64,000 nucleotides of DNA, from contig MCFE01000396.1 in the NCBI GenBank assembly GCA_002104905.1, forward strand, positions 1 to 64,000, read 5' to 3'. How positions within the stretch are numbered: the first letter of the stretch is position 1; each line of letters starts with the position of its first letter. Below are positions 53,501 through 64,000 of this stretch, piece by piece. The notes beneath the pieces are model-generated. The model did not search any database, was not told where the DNA came from, and worked only from the letters and a program-made list of their open reading frames with translations. Source of the DNA: Basidiobolus meristosporus CBS 931.73. Lineage: Eukaryota > Basidiobolomycota > Basidiobolomycetes > Basidiobolales > Basidiobolaceae. A program made the position numbers and the translations under genes.

Positions 53501-53895
53501 CAAGTTAGGCTATGCGAAAGGCGAAAGCAAGTGCCAGCGCTAAAAAACAGACCTCAATACCATCAAGGTAGCGAATCAAGTCTGGGTGTCGAAGCGTCTT
53601 CACTCTTTTAAAATGATTTCTAGCTAATGGAAGCAAATGTCGCTTGCTAACACAGTCGAACGCAAAAATCGATACGGGTGAATTGTCGGCCTATGCTCGG
53701 TCGTTAAGTAACTACGAGTAACTGAATAAATGGTACATAAATTGAGGATACCTTTTTGACCCCTTCGTGCAACGACCAGATGGAAGCACCCTCATAGTCG
53801 TAATCTTTTTCCTTCAGCACGTAAGGAAAGGATTGATCTTGGCCGCTGACAACTCGGGAGAGTGTTGATTTGACTAACCCCGAAAAATAGGACAT
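50584..53895 (-). CDS. SCY1-like pseudokinase (SCYL1/Cex1 family)
   Basis: Seventeen exons (53895-53752, 53690-53553, 53485-53378, 53317-53171, 53107-53028, 52968-52857, 52798-52617, 52563-52269, 52206-52132, 52071-51943, 51883-51793, 51733-51652, 51586-51514, 51442-51338, 51275-51083, 51022-50715, 50643-50584) give 773 aa. The family acts in tRNA export and COPI trafficking. The kinase-like N-terminus is degenerate: LVHGNIRVNSIF replaces the catalytic loop HRDxxxxN and LGGFE replaces DFG. HEAT repeats follow (FHEGLQ-type LPQDFCKYKILPELSKAL, TIRLSLLENLGSFIKHLD, TNTIICLGKIA). The Ser/Trp/Asp-rich tail has WDMDTSGWDEDFGGDWD and ends DKKKPSSLGARRM, a basic tail as in SCYL1 proteins. Confidence 0.93.
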
Positions 53896-54281
53896 TTCAA
53901 CGGAGTTGGTGTAAGTCTTGGATACACTGGAACTAAGCTAGTGTAAATATCACAAGTTATTTACTATTGGGCACGGAAAGCTCACTGCCTGTATGCTGTA
54001 AAGGCGAAAAAGCCAATGAGATTACTTGATTAATGTCGAGATAATGGTAAATCCATTCAAATCAGGTCTTCAATGCAACTTAGCTGGCTTCCAAATGAAT
54101 GATATCTAAGAAACCCTAACCCTACACTTAGCAATTCTGTATTGAATCTAAAGTTGATCCGAAAATTTCTCGAGATTGGTGATTGGGCTAGGCACGTGAC
54201 GCGACCACCTCGACTATATTCCAGATGCTGAGAAAAGTTTTCTCTACCACCTGAAACTGCATTCTTTGTAGAGTTAACACC
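53896..54281. promoter_or_regulatory. divergent promoter region (SCYL1 / TOM6) with telobox-like motif
   Basis: This 386-bp interval lies between divergent start codons. It contains AAACCCTAACCCTA at ~54111-54125, a telobox-like element, about 160 bp before the small TOM6-like gene. Confidence 0.45.
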
Positions 54282-54455
54282 ATGGCCAAGAAAATTCAAG
54301 CTAAAGACTCTGGTAATGCCATCACCAAGTTCTTCAAGAACGAAATTTTTGCTGCTGACAAGCGCGCTGGAAACCTCAACGTAACATTCGGTGTGGCTGT
54401 TTTCGGTGCTAGCATCGCTCTCCTTCGTAACTTCGGTGATCTTCTTGCCGTTTGA
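54282..54455 (+). CDS. TOM6-like small subunit of the mitochondrial outer-membrane translocase
   Basis: A 57-aa frame, ATG in good context (CACCATGGCC) after a probable 5' UTR. A basic/polar N-terminus (MAKKIQAKDSGN) is followed by FFKNEIFAADKRAGN and a single C-terminal hydrophobic segment, NVTFGVAVFGASIALLRNFG, ending DLLAV. The size, the topology (C-terminal anchor) and the short tail after the anchor match fungal Tom6. Small tail-anchored proteins diverge quickly, so Tom5/Tom7 or another tiny mitochondrial protein remains possible. Confidence 0.6.
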   Translation: MAKKIQAKDSGNAITKFFKNEIFAADKRAGNLNVTFGVAVFGASIALLRNFGDLLAV

Positions 54456-55049
54456 ATTATCATCAAACATTTAGATTCGAGAAAAGCTCTTGGGTGGTAG
54501 TTCATATCTTCTTTGATTTGTGACACTCTCGAACGGACACGTTATTTGCATTTGTATGTTGTATCATTCTTCATTAAACAACCAAGCGAATTCCCATAGG
54601 ATTCGTGCATTTCGAAAATATTTATTCATTCGAACAATTTATACATATGAGCAGAGAAGGCCACCTTTTTATCAGCTGAACCTCAAGGTTAACAAGTTTC
54701 TCAGGTGGTATGCAAGGGGTCGTTCCAAATATACATGCTCAAGTAGATTATATATTGACCATGAGAAACTAGCTAACATATATACCACCACCGTCCTGAA
54801 TGAACAAGCAACTCAAATATTAGATTCGATTAGCATTGACATAATATGCTTCTATGCTCGGGTACGAAACAGCTAAAATTAAATCAAATCAATCATAATT
54901 GTGCAGATAAACAAACGTTATCTGCTTACAGAGATCTGGCAAAAAAAAACAAATTTTCTCGATTGGGAATAGCTCAACATGGTATTATATTAGAAGAAAC
55001 GTAAAGAAAAAATAAGAAGTCCATACCGTTGGTTTTTTGACAGCATAAT
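54456..55049. other. intergenic, TOM6 3' flank and URB1 promoter
   Basis: About 590 bp, AT-rich toward URB1, with A-rich runs (e.g. ~54942-54952). A chance frame at 54520-54876 has no recognisable feature. No gene is called. Confidence 0.45.
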
Positions 55050-58000
55050 ATGGCTCAAGAAACGACGTCGGAAGAGTATGATTTTGATACTCTTCCAGAT
55101 TTCTCCACCAAGTATAAGCTTTACGAGAACACCTATGAGCTCACTCGCGACCTAACTACGGATCACATCGATGTAGTTGTCCAGGCGCTCCAACGTTTCC
55201 GTTATCAGTTGTCTCTAGACAATGAGGAATCCCTACGCGTATTTTTCAACTACTTGAGTGAATCACCGGAATGCGAGGAATTGTTTAAAATCTGGGATTT
55301 GCAGCAAAAGAATTCTCTCCCACAACTGGAGGTTATTATTGTAGACGTCTTGGCCAGAGTGATTCGACTTACAAATACGCCTATCACTCGAGCCAACGGT
55401 GTGAATATTGCCCGTAGGGTATTCAGAAATTACCTGAAGACAGTATATCGGAACTTGTCGTCTGGTAGAGTTGGTTTGATATGTGCCACTATTGAGTTGC
55501 TTACCGCTATGACGAAGCACACTCTACAAACCACCAGGGAGATGATCGATACGTTTAATTTCGAACTGAAGGCTCACTTCAAGCTGTTGAATATGAGGCA
55601 AAATCCCGATGTGGAATCGAAGAAACGCCAAAAGGACGTCCGTACGCTCTACATCAGATTTATTCTAGCATTTTTGGAGTGTGGAGATGCAAAGATGAAG
55701 GGTGAAGTGCTAGAGATCAAGGATTTCGTCAGCAGCCTTTTTAAGGGTCTATTCAAGGATTCCTACGAAGTGGTAGAGTATGTTCTTGGTGTATTTGAGA
55801 AACACATCGTTACAGACGGCGATGTTAAACGCTCCACTCTTACGAACTTCATGAACCAATACATTCTCGAACAACTTGTAAAGCTTTACGGAAGCAAAGA
55901 ATCTTTAGAAGGGGATGACACCAAAACTGTCCCTGATCTGGTCCATCAGTTCTTGAGACTTCTTTGTTGCACTCCCGGCGTAGGACTGTGCTTTCACGAT
56001 GCTGGGTGGTACCCATCGCACGTACTGTCCTCCTCCGACTCTGAAGGCGGCAAAGGTGTCCGTGTTCAGAACAGAGTGCTGCACAAATTTGTTAACACCT
56101 TAAGGCCCACTGATGATCTTAAGCAACAGGAGCTTGTCATTGGAATACTCCGGGCATGTCCTGAGCTAGTTCAACATTATTGGAACGCTTCACTCTTGAG
56201 TTTTGATCCGCGTCTGTCCTCCAAGTGGATCGCCAACATGAGTTTTCTACACAAAGTGATTGCACTTCCTGTCCCTAAGCTTGAGCTTCATTCTACTGGA
56301 TCCTTCTTGGCCAATCCTCCCCCGACTGGGAACATCGTGGAGAATATTCTGCCGGCTATCTTCAATCGGACTTTAGCAGGAAAATGTCTACAGCATACGA
56401 GTCCTTTGGTCAAGTACATGTCAACGTTGGTGCTCAATGTGGTATTCCGGAAGCTTCACGAAGTAACCAAGGCCATGAATGAGGTAGTCGAGGCTTTTGA
56501 AGAACCGTTCGGTAGTGCTACCGGTAAGGATTCCCAAAAAAAGCCACAGCAAATTAACGATCCAGCTAGAAAGTGGCGTTCCTCCATTCAAAGTGTTCGG
56601 GACGAAATCAAAAAACGAATTCCGGATTTCCAAATCATCATTTCTCTTCAACACTCCTGCTCAACAATGGACAAAAACTCACGAGCTAGCGGCGATGAAG
56701 AGGCAGCCGCTCGTGGAGAGATCCTTCACGAGTGTGTGCTCAGGCTGATCAAGTACTATCAGCACTTCCTTCCCGATATTGTTCTTGAATCGAAGTTTGA
56801 TTTTGGCAAACTGATCCCAGAGAATTTGAGTGTTCTCGCCGTGGAACTACAAATCCATGTTCTCGAGATGCTAAAAGACATTCCGGATTTCAAGTGGTCT
56901 GGCAAAGCACCAGGCGCTAGCCATTCTCACCTGACCTCCTTACTTGTGCTATATTTGTCCTCACCTTATGTTCAAATTCAAGACATCACCCAGGAGATTC
57001 TAGTCAAATTACTATCAGAATCGGTTCTATTTGAGCATAACAAATATGAGGTGACCAAGTGGTTAACTGCATTGCCCAAACAGTTGGGCAACAAGGGAGC
57101 TAGCTTGGAGGAAAACCAGTTGAGTGTATTGTCCTTCTTGGATGATGTTGTATTGCAGTGCTTGCGGACTCCATACAAATATGTCGACGATGTGAATGCC
57201 ATGCAAAAGCTCGCTACCGCCAAGTTGAGCACCACTACTGCCGACGAAAACCAGATGGTTGTTGACGGCGAAGGTGCTGGTTCCGACACTCTGGCCTATC
57301 CTTACAGTCCATTACTTTGCACTGCCTTTGAGAAATTGAGATACATGTGGAAATCCGAAAAAACGGATAAAAAAGCCCTGGTGTCTGTGGCTTACTTTGT
57401 AAATCGGTTGGTCGTTTCACTTGCCCACATTCAAATTCTACCGTACGCACTCTACGAAAGATTCAAGGTTCTCTGTGAAGATATCGAAATATCTTTGAAG
57501 GATTTCCACCAATCTGCCCAACTCCACGACGTCTCACAATGGAATGAAAAGGATTACATTGCCAACACCCTTTATTACCTATCTAGCCTGCTGTCTCCTG
57601 TGTACGACGAGAACACGCGATTTGTTTCCCAACACAAGCTTCCCAATCAGTTATCGCACTCATCGGACAAGAGCTGGGATAAGCGAGTTGACACTTTATT
57701 GAAATCTGAAAGTCTGGACGTAGAGCGTGCTCGGGAAGAATTCATTGGATTGCTTTCGGGAATGCCAGTTTCGGTCTTTGATAGATATCTGAGAGCACTC
57801 GCGAGTTACTGCCGAGATCGTTTGGATTGGCCAAACTTTGACCCTCTCACAGGGTATTGGGAGGCTCGACCAGTCGTAGATCTATCGATATTTGACCTGG
57901 ATTCCGTCATCAAAGCATCAAAGAAGCAAGGTCAAGATGATAGAATCATTCTTGATTTCCTTGGGCATCTTCCATTCTCCACACTGCTCAACCGTGTAAG

Positions 58001-61000
58001 CCCGACTATCATCAGTTCGTCACAGACTCTAGATATTTTATCTTCAGTCATCTCAAAAGCACCTGCCTGGTCCCTGCTTAATGATTTGAAGCAAATTTTG
58101 ACATCTATTTACTCTATGCTGATGCTCTCCAAGTCAACAAGCGAACAGCATAGTAGCACAAGATATTATATCTGCGCTAGTTACTATCTGGTTAAATGCA
58201 TTTTGGATAAGGCTAATGCTGAAGAATCCCATCAAGTCTTTGAACAATTCCTAGAAGCGGTGTTTGGACATTCTCTGGAAATCGACTTATACTTGGAGAA
58301 CCAAAAAACAGTTCATGGAGTGGAGCTTCAGAAGGAAGATCTTGGACAGTTCACCTACTCGATCAGTGAGCTTCTTTATCAGTTCACTTTAAGCAACGCT
58401 CCTGCATCTGCATCACGTTTCTGGGTTCCCTACAAGATCAAAGTGGTACAGGTTCTACTCGACGAGTTGCGATACATCGAGCTTAATCAAGAACCATCAA
58501 TTAATCCTGAGGCTGTGGTCCTGTTCTCCATGTTTTCTCCTGTTTGCGAAGAAAGCGTCTTGAGTAACATCATGAACAGTTTGATCGCGATCAACTACGA
58601 GTCCATCATCGCCTCCAAAGATGCCGAATCATTTATCCCAATCTTTGTTAGTCTATTGTCGATAACGCTAAGTAGCACCTCCTTCACCAAGCAATCGACT
58701 TCCCTTATCGAGCGTTTTGTTGAGATTTCGATTAAGCTCTTGAGTAAGTTCTCGTCCAACCAGCTCGATGGTATCCTAAAGAATTGTGTAGAGGCGTTTG
58801 TACCACCGCTTGGTTATAAGGAAGAAACAAACCCAACTCGTAATGATTTTGTGAGAGCCGAGAATCAATTGTTCTCACAAATCCCTGCTTCTGTTGGGGA
58901 GCAACTGATGGATTTGAGTTTAAGAAGCCTCAACGACACACGAAGCAAAATCCTCAACATGTTCATTCTTTCATCCGCAAAGTATAGATTGCGATTTGTT
59001 GAGTGGATGCTAGAAGTACTTGCCAAGAGTAATGCATTGGATCTTTCCATTTACATGGAATCAATTGCCACATTCTTGTTTGTGCTTGGAGGTTCAGACA
59101 GAATTGAAGAGATAAGACTGAACGCGTTTGTAACCAACAAGGACCGCCAGTTGCTAACTGTTCTTGGAGAAAAGCTCGGCGATGACTTGGTTCAGAAAGT
59201 CAGTGAAGCGCAAACAACCCCTTCTCAAAGCTCGCAATTTTCTCATCTTTCATACGAAGCCGTATTACTTGCGTATATTTTACAAACATCCGATTCTGCT
59301 ATCGCTAACCGCTTGAGCACCAGTGTCCTGGAGTCAAAATACGACAGCCTTACTCTGGATTCGCTGGTATTGGCGAGAATCGCTCTACGCAAGCAAGGAG
59401 CAGCCAATGCTGCATCAAGATACGTCGATTTCTGTCTTGAGACCGCTACTCCAGACTACGATTTTGTCGATGATGACTTCCAGGCTAAGGATGACTTCGA
59501 TAACTCTATCTTTGATCAACTGAATAGCCTTCTCAAGTTCTACTTCTCTCTTGATGGGTCTGATGTTAATAAGAAGGCCCTCACCAGATACGTAATCGAA
59601 TCTGTCAAGAGAAGGCTAACGTGTAGTGCACGTGTTCAATCTATAATTACTGCACTTGGAAAGCTTTCTGAAGTCGACAAATCGGCTTTAGTGGATGTAA
59701 TCGAAGCCATATTTGCACATCATCGTTTCGAAGAACTTTACCGCGAGGCAGCCCATGATCCCGAGAACTGGAAGGCTTTCAAACTTAGCGTGGTGCGTCT
59801 AATTCATGCAACAGTCGTGTTGAACCCAGTTGGTTGCTCCAATGTGGAGTATCTGCCCAAGCTGTTGGGAATGTACGGTGCCTCAACCTCCAGCATTGAC
59901 CGGTTGATTCTTCATGTTCTTTTTATGTATGAAGTGCACACCAAATCATCCATGGGCAGTGCTGCTTTGCTCTGGGGTGCGGAGTCGACGTATTTACGCT
60001 TAGCTCGTCAGCAGCTGACTGACTCGGCCATAATCTTGGAGTCCTTATCCCAACTAGATCCCATGAAAATGCTGAACTCCGCCAGACGTTTCCCAGTTGA
60101 TCAAAGCCTAGAGTTTTCCAAAGTCGCCACCTTCGAACAGCTGTGTCATGAGCCATCGGGCCCATCGGATCCTGTCTATGATCCTTCGTTTGTACTTCCA
60201 TTATTTGCTACACTTCATTCGTACGGTAATCAAATGGATTGCCGCAAGTTTATTGAAATTAACGGACTTGGGTACACTATTTCCTCGCTATCGTCTACAA
60301 AGCCAGAGATTCGTCGCATCGGATATTACATTCTCGACGAATTTTATGTCCTACTTGACACTGCCCAGTTCCGTGAAAAGCGACAAGTTACCCTACTGCT
60401 GGAAAGCTTCAAGAATGCCATCACCGACCGGGATACTCCTGCACGAGTGCCAGCCGTAGTTGTTGGCTTCATCACCCAAGCCCTGGCCGCCCTTCTTAAG
60501 CCAGACCATTTCATGTACCCATTGATTAACGGATTCCTCCTCCAGAGACCCATATTCGACCTAAACGACATCCCTCTATTCTACAACCTATTCAACTCCT
60601 CCGCTGACCAGTACAAAAAGGAACGCTTGTGGATGCTACGATTATTGGCTTCTGGCTTAACCCATGCCGAGGATTTCCGAGTGTACAAACGTCGTCACGC
60701 ACTTGACTTACTCATGGGGTATATGAACTCGCCTATCTGCGACTCGCTCCATCGTAAATTGATCTTTGAGACCCTGTTCCATGCGACTGCCATCCCATTC
60801 GTAGCTACGGACATGGTGGCCAACCATGGCCTGATAGCTTGGCTAAATTCGGTGGTTCTCAAGCACTCTACCCCAGGAAACGAAGTGATTGTTGCCACAT
60901 TCAGACTTGTACTAAGAGCCTGCTTGAATGCTGATGTGAAGCGACTAGAGTGGCAGGCACCAAGCTGGATTGAACAGGTTCTTAGTCTCTGTACATGCGG

Positions 61001-61466
61001 CCTACAACTGATCTCTGGTAAGTGTTATGAAGCGATGCCACAACCATCTTAGTAATTAACCGATAATATCTCACCTGTAGATCTTCCAGCCGGGACGGAG
61101 ACACCCTATCGTTACGCTTTGTTGAGTACCATCACTCAGATACTGCACTTCTTCGCTCTGGTTCAGCCAACGAAGACCACGCTTATGACATACCAGATAC
61201 AGCTCGCCACTCGAATTCTGGTTTCCCTGGAGGGCCACAACCAAGCCCACTCTTCCTCTAGCGATATCCGCTACATTGGCCGTACCGATGACCTCGGTTG
61301 GCTTTATCAAAGAGAGGGAATTGAACGGGCCAAGCTGGTCCAACAAATGTTCGAACTGGCGAACCTTGTCAAGGATCCCCAGTCCATTGTTCTCACTACA
61401 GCCAGGGATATATTCTACCATGGAAAGAGCGTAGACTGGATCTTAAAATGTAGACATAATCTATGA
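55050..61466 (+). CDS. URB1: nucleolar pre-ribosomal-associated protein 1 (URB1/NPA1)
   Basis: Two exons (55050-61017, 61081-61466) give 2117 aa. URB1 acts in early 60S ribosome assembly in the nucleolus. The N-terminus (DHIDVVVQALQRFR, LSESPECEELFKIWD) begins the Npa1 domain. The helical repeat body continues for ~1500 residues without low-complexity breaks. Near residues 1720-1960 is the NopRA1-type segment (NQMDCRKFIEINGLGYTISSLSS, RRIGYYILDEFYVLL), then LEWQAPSWIEQVL near the exon junction. The last exon (YALLSTITQILHFFALVQ, GRTDDLGWLYQREG) completes the C-terminus. The single intron lies 15 codons before the end of the first frame. Very few introns for a gene of this length contrasts with its neighbours. 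Confidence 0.92.
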
Positions 61467-61575
61467 ATGAGTAGTTCATTTTGTTTCATATATCGTTGAA
61501 TAAATAATAGACACATGGATTTATTTATATGGGTTGTTGTATGTACCAGAAGTTCATTTACAGGTTTTTACAAAA

Positions 61576-62046
61576 TCATCGGTCCCCTGCGATTTTGGGA
61601 GTGAGCGAAAATCGGACTGTTGCCTCGTACTCGTGCAATGCCTCATTGACGATGAATCCATGCACCAGCATATCGTCGAAGCTTTTGATGGAACGCAGTC
61701 TGCATCGGACCTCCTCCAGACCGTCACGTGGGATTGAGGTGTTCTTGACCGAGATCGTCCTTTTCTCATGTCGGGTTTCCCTGACTTCAGAAATGGTGTA
61801 CCACACGATCTCCACCTGTTCGGCAAATTTGGATTTCAGCGATTCACAGCGACGCTTGTCCTCGTCCAGGTGGATCGGAAATATCTGACCGAAACGCTTC
61901 TTGTCGACAGCCTTCGGTGGGGGATGTTTGAGGGTGTAGATGTGTGTGGGGTAGGAGTCGGCCAAGAAGATTTTGCCGTGACGTCGTGGCTTGGGGACAT
62001 GCTGGCTGGGTGGACTAGCAGGAGATGTGACTGGAGGTGAAGTCAT
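61576..62046 (-). CDS. hypothetical protein, 156 aa
   Basis: An intronless ATG-initiated frame. The N-terminus is Pro/Ser-rich (TSPPVTSPASPPSQHVPKPRRH). It is followed by a mixed alpha/beta-looking body with alternating hydrophobic segments (KIFLADSYPTHIYTLKH, VEIVWYTISEVRETRHEKR, DDMLVHGFIVNEALHEYEATVRF). I recognise no family. The composition and its position between URB1 and an arrestin gene support real coding. Whether it is related to the neighbouring arrestin gene cannot be said from this sequence. Confidence 0.55.
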   Translation of the reverse strand: MTSPPVTSPASPPSQHVPKPRRHGKIFLADSYPTHIYTLKHPPPKAVDKKRFGQIFPIHLDEDKRRCESLKSKFAEQVEIVWYTISEVRETRHEKRTISVKNTSIPRDGLEEVRCRLRSIKSFDDMLVHGFIVNEALHEYEATVRFSLTPKIAGDR

Positions 62047-62864
62047 GACCCATCTGTCTAGTGGGAATCTATCATTTCAGGAAAGCGAGGCTGCCTTATA
62101 TACCACATCCAAGAGCCAAGCGATCGCGAGGATTGGCTGATCTCTCTCACCGCCATTTGAGTCGTTTCTCCCTCCCCAGCATGCAATTTGTCCAGTAGCG
62201 ACTTTGTTTTCCTTGCTGCCAAGTCAAATGGGATGGATGCTCTCCACATCAGTGTCGCGACATCGTCAGATGCGCTCATCAAGAAAAATGCTTATTACTC
62301 CTCGACACAGCCAATTGTCCCGTACGTATGACTGTGCCAAGCATGAGGTTGCCCGCTAGGGCTCTGTACCATCACGCGTCCAATCATCTAAATCATCTGC
62401 ATGTGAAGCGGGACGGCGCGAAACCCTAACCCCAAGCTTAAATATTCCATATGGTCAGGAGTCCCATCATTTAAATCATCCTAATTATGGTAAAAATGCC
62501 CTGTTCAAGCAAATATCTCGATATGTGGTCAGTGGCTAATCCGCCCATGATGCTCGATTACATCGATAATGATCCCGACAAGGCTAAATGGGATCGATGC
62601 TGAATGGGGAATTCTCAGGTTTCAGGTGAATCTGGAAGATTTCCCTGGCCCGTTGATGCCTTCATATGAGAGAGCCGTTTCAGTGATCACTAAGGAAGAT
62701 TTAATGACGGCCAGATTTATATATGGAAATGCAATAGATGGTTCCGTCCATATTTCGCCAAATCCCATCTCATTTCCACCAAAACGAGACACTTTGTGTG
62801 AAGCGAAAGCTATTTAACCTTCGGACCAACCGTTTCCCCCTTAAACAACCTCCCTCTATCTATC
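62047..62864. promoter_or_regulatory. divergent intergenic region with telobox-like motif
   Basis: About 820 bp between divergent genes. It contains GAAACCCTAACCCC near 62421-62434. A pyrimidine-rich tract (ACCTCCCTCTATCTATC) immediately precedes the arrestin gene's ATG. No gene is called in the short frames at 62058-62282 and 62569-62817. Confidence 0.4.
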
Positions 62865-63928
62865 ATGGCCCTGGCAAAGGTACTTAACCTTGGTTTCGAA
62901 GTCCTCCTCGAGAGAGACACCATCCTGAATGGCTTCGACGTCGACACGCGAGTCAACAACTACATCCGTGGGAAAGTTCTCCTGCACCCCAAGATCAGGA
63001 CCAACCTGACTGAGCTCAACCTGGTTCTGGAAGGCAAATTCTCCGTGCAATCGCTTAAAGGTGGGTGATGGCGTGATGCCGTTGGTTCCCGAGTGCTTTC
63101 GCTAACTGATTAACTCCAACAGGTTTCAAACGGATTGAAAAGATTATCATCGAACAGAAGGTGACTCTATCGGAGCCACAGACGGAAGGGGTCCCTCTCA
63201 CTCCCACTTGCCATGAGTATCCCTTTGAACTCTGCCTCCCTGGGGATCTTCCTCCATCGTTCCGGGGGAATTACGGTCAGCTCACCTACACCGTCCGCGC
63301 TTTGGGGACCTTGTCCAGTCACTGGTCGCTATCGTACATCAAGGCTGAGCGGGACCTGCAGATCTTCCGGGATATGCGGCCCCTGTATGATACCTATCGA
63401 ACCCAGTTGTCGGGCAATTGGATGGATTCCATCGAATACAATGCCTCCTTCTCCACAAATACCTACAAACCTGGAGACGTCATTCCCATCACCTTCAAAT
63501 ATCACGTGAAGGACCAGAATATCCGCATCAACCATATCATCGCGTTTCTTCGGGAGTCTAGCGTGTATCGTATGCCCTCGGATGAGCACACTAGCGGACA
63601 CATCATCCGCGAAGACCGCGAGACCATTGATCTTAACGGGGACTACAGCGAGGGGTTCTACGACGGGGAGTGCCAGTTGGACCTCCAGATCCCCACGAAC
63701 CTGCTCAGCTACGATTGCCTCACGGAGTACGGTCAGATCACCCACAAGATCAGCTTTCGTATTGACTACGTGCTGAACGGGAGCATCAACCATTTCAGTG
63801 TTGCCATCCCCGTCGCCATTCTACCCACCAGCCTGACCGAGCTCTTGGACACTCACGTGGACGAGCAGCTTCCCATGTACGACGTCATCGCTCCCCCACC
63901 ATCGTACTGCCAGATCGAGGTCTCCTAA
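62865..63928 (+). CDS. arrestin-fold (alpha-arrestin-like) protein with PY motif
   Basis: Two exons (62865-63060, 63123-63928) give 333 aa. Alpha-arrestins are adaptors that recruit HECT ubiquitin ligases (Rsp5/NEDD4 type) to membrane proteins for endocytosis. The N-terminal arrestin half is visible as beta-rich segments (VNNYIRGKVLLHPKIR, YPFELCLPGDLPPSFRG, GQLTYTVRALG). The C-terminal half follows (YKPGDVIPITFKYHVKDQN, ITHKISFRIDYVLNGS, FSVAIPVAILPT). The tail contains PPPSY, a PPxY motif expected to bind WW domains, with LPMYD upstream. At 333 aa it is short for a fungal ART protein, which often exceed 600 aa. Confidence 0.85.
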
Positions 63929-64000
63929 TGGGCGTGCTGGTGCTCGCCCATTTTATGTCTGCGCTCATTTGTAAAAAACAATGCATCATTTGTACATCTT

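Noticed and set aside
54520-54876. 118-aa plus-strand frame after TOM6
   Set aside because: AT-rich intergenic sequence with no domain and no good start context; it looks like chance.

Overview
The window is nuclear DNA of a fungus. The genes are dense with short introns (about 50-110 nt, GT-AG with a few GC-AG), and the fungus-restricted polarity protein RAX2 sits beside COX6, URB1, RAD23 and cytosolic and mitochondrial ribosomal protein genes. A GEMIN5 homologue, which I know as absent from most Dikarya, a RAX2 ending in an SH3 domain, and intron-rich housekeeping genes point to an early-diverging (non-Dikarya) lineage. The species cannot be named from the sequence alone.

Region 1 (1-13.7 kb) is accessory and gene-poor. 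It holds a tandem segmental duplication carrying two HNMT-like methyltransferase genes, the second 3'-truncated. It also holds AT-rich DNA with four solo-LTR-like repeats of one family and a single intronless agmatine deiminase gene. Region 2 (13.7-25 kb) holds a large Ala/Glu 11-mer repeat protein with a polybasic CaaX end, a 12-exon methylenetetrahydrofolate reductase, a domesticated hAT-type transposase, ribosomal P2, a mitochondrial ribosomal protein and uS19/RPS15. Region 3 (25.4-37.6 kb) holds RAX2 (with one apparent frameshift), a 17-exon GEMIN5 homologue and, divergently, a gene encoding only the C-terminal part of an XMAP215-type protein. Region 4 (37.7-42.6 kb) holds a truncated haemoglobin, an ArfGAP gene bracketed by an inverted, partial copy and the intact copy of a WrbA/Pst2-like flavodoxin quinone reductase gene, and COX6. 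Region 5 (42.9-64 kb) holds mitochondrial isoleucyl-tRNA synthetase (28 exons, two GC-AG introns), RAD23, a DUF4112 protein, a SCYL1/Cex1 pseudokinase, a tiny TOM6-like gene, URB1 (2117 aa), an unknown 156-aa protein and an alpha-arrestin-like protein.

There is no operon logic. The coordinated themes are translation and ribosome biogenesis (P2, uS19, URB1, mitochondrial ribosomal protein, IleRS, SCYL1), RNP assembly (GEMIN5), and trafficking or polarity (RAX2, ArfGAP, SCYL1, arrestin). All exon joins given were worked out by hand from splice signals, reading-frame continuity and remembered family consensus; no alignment program or transcript data were used.
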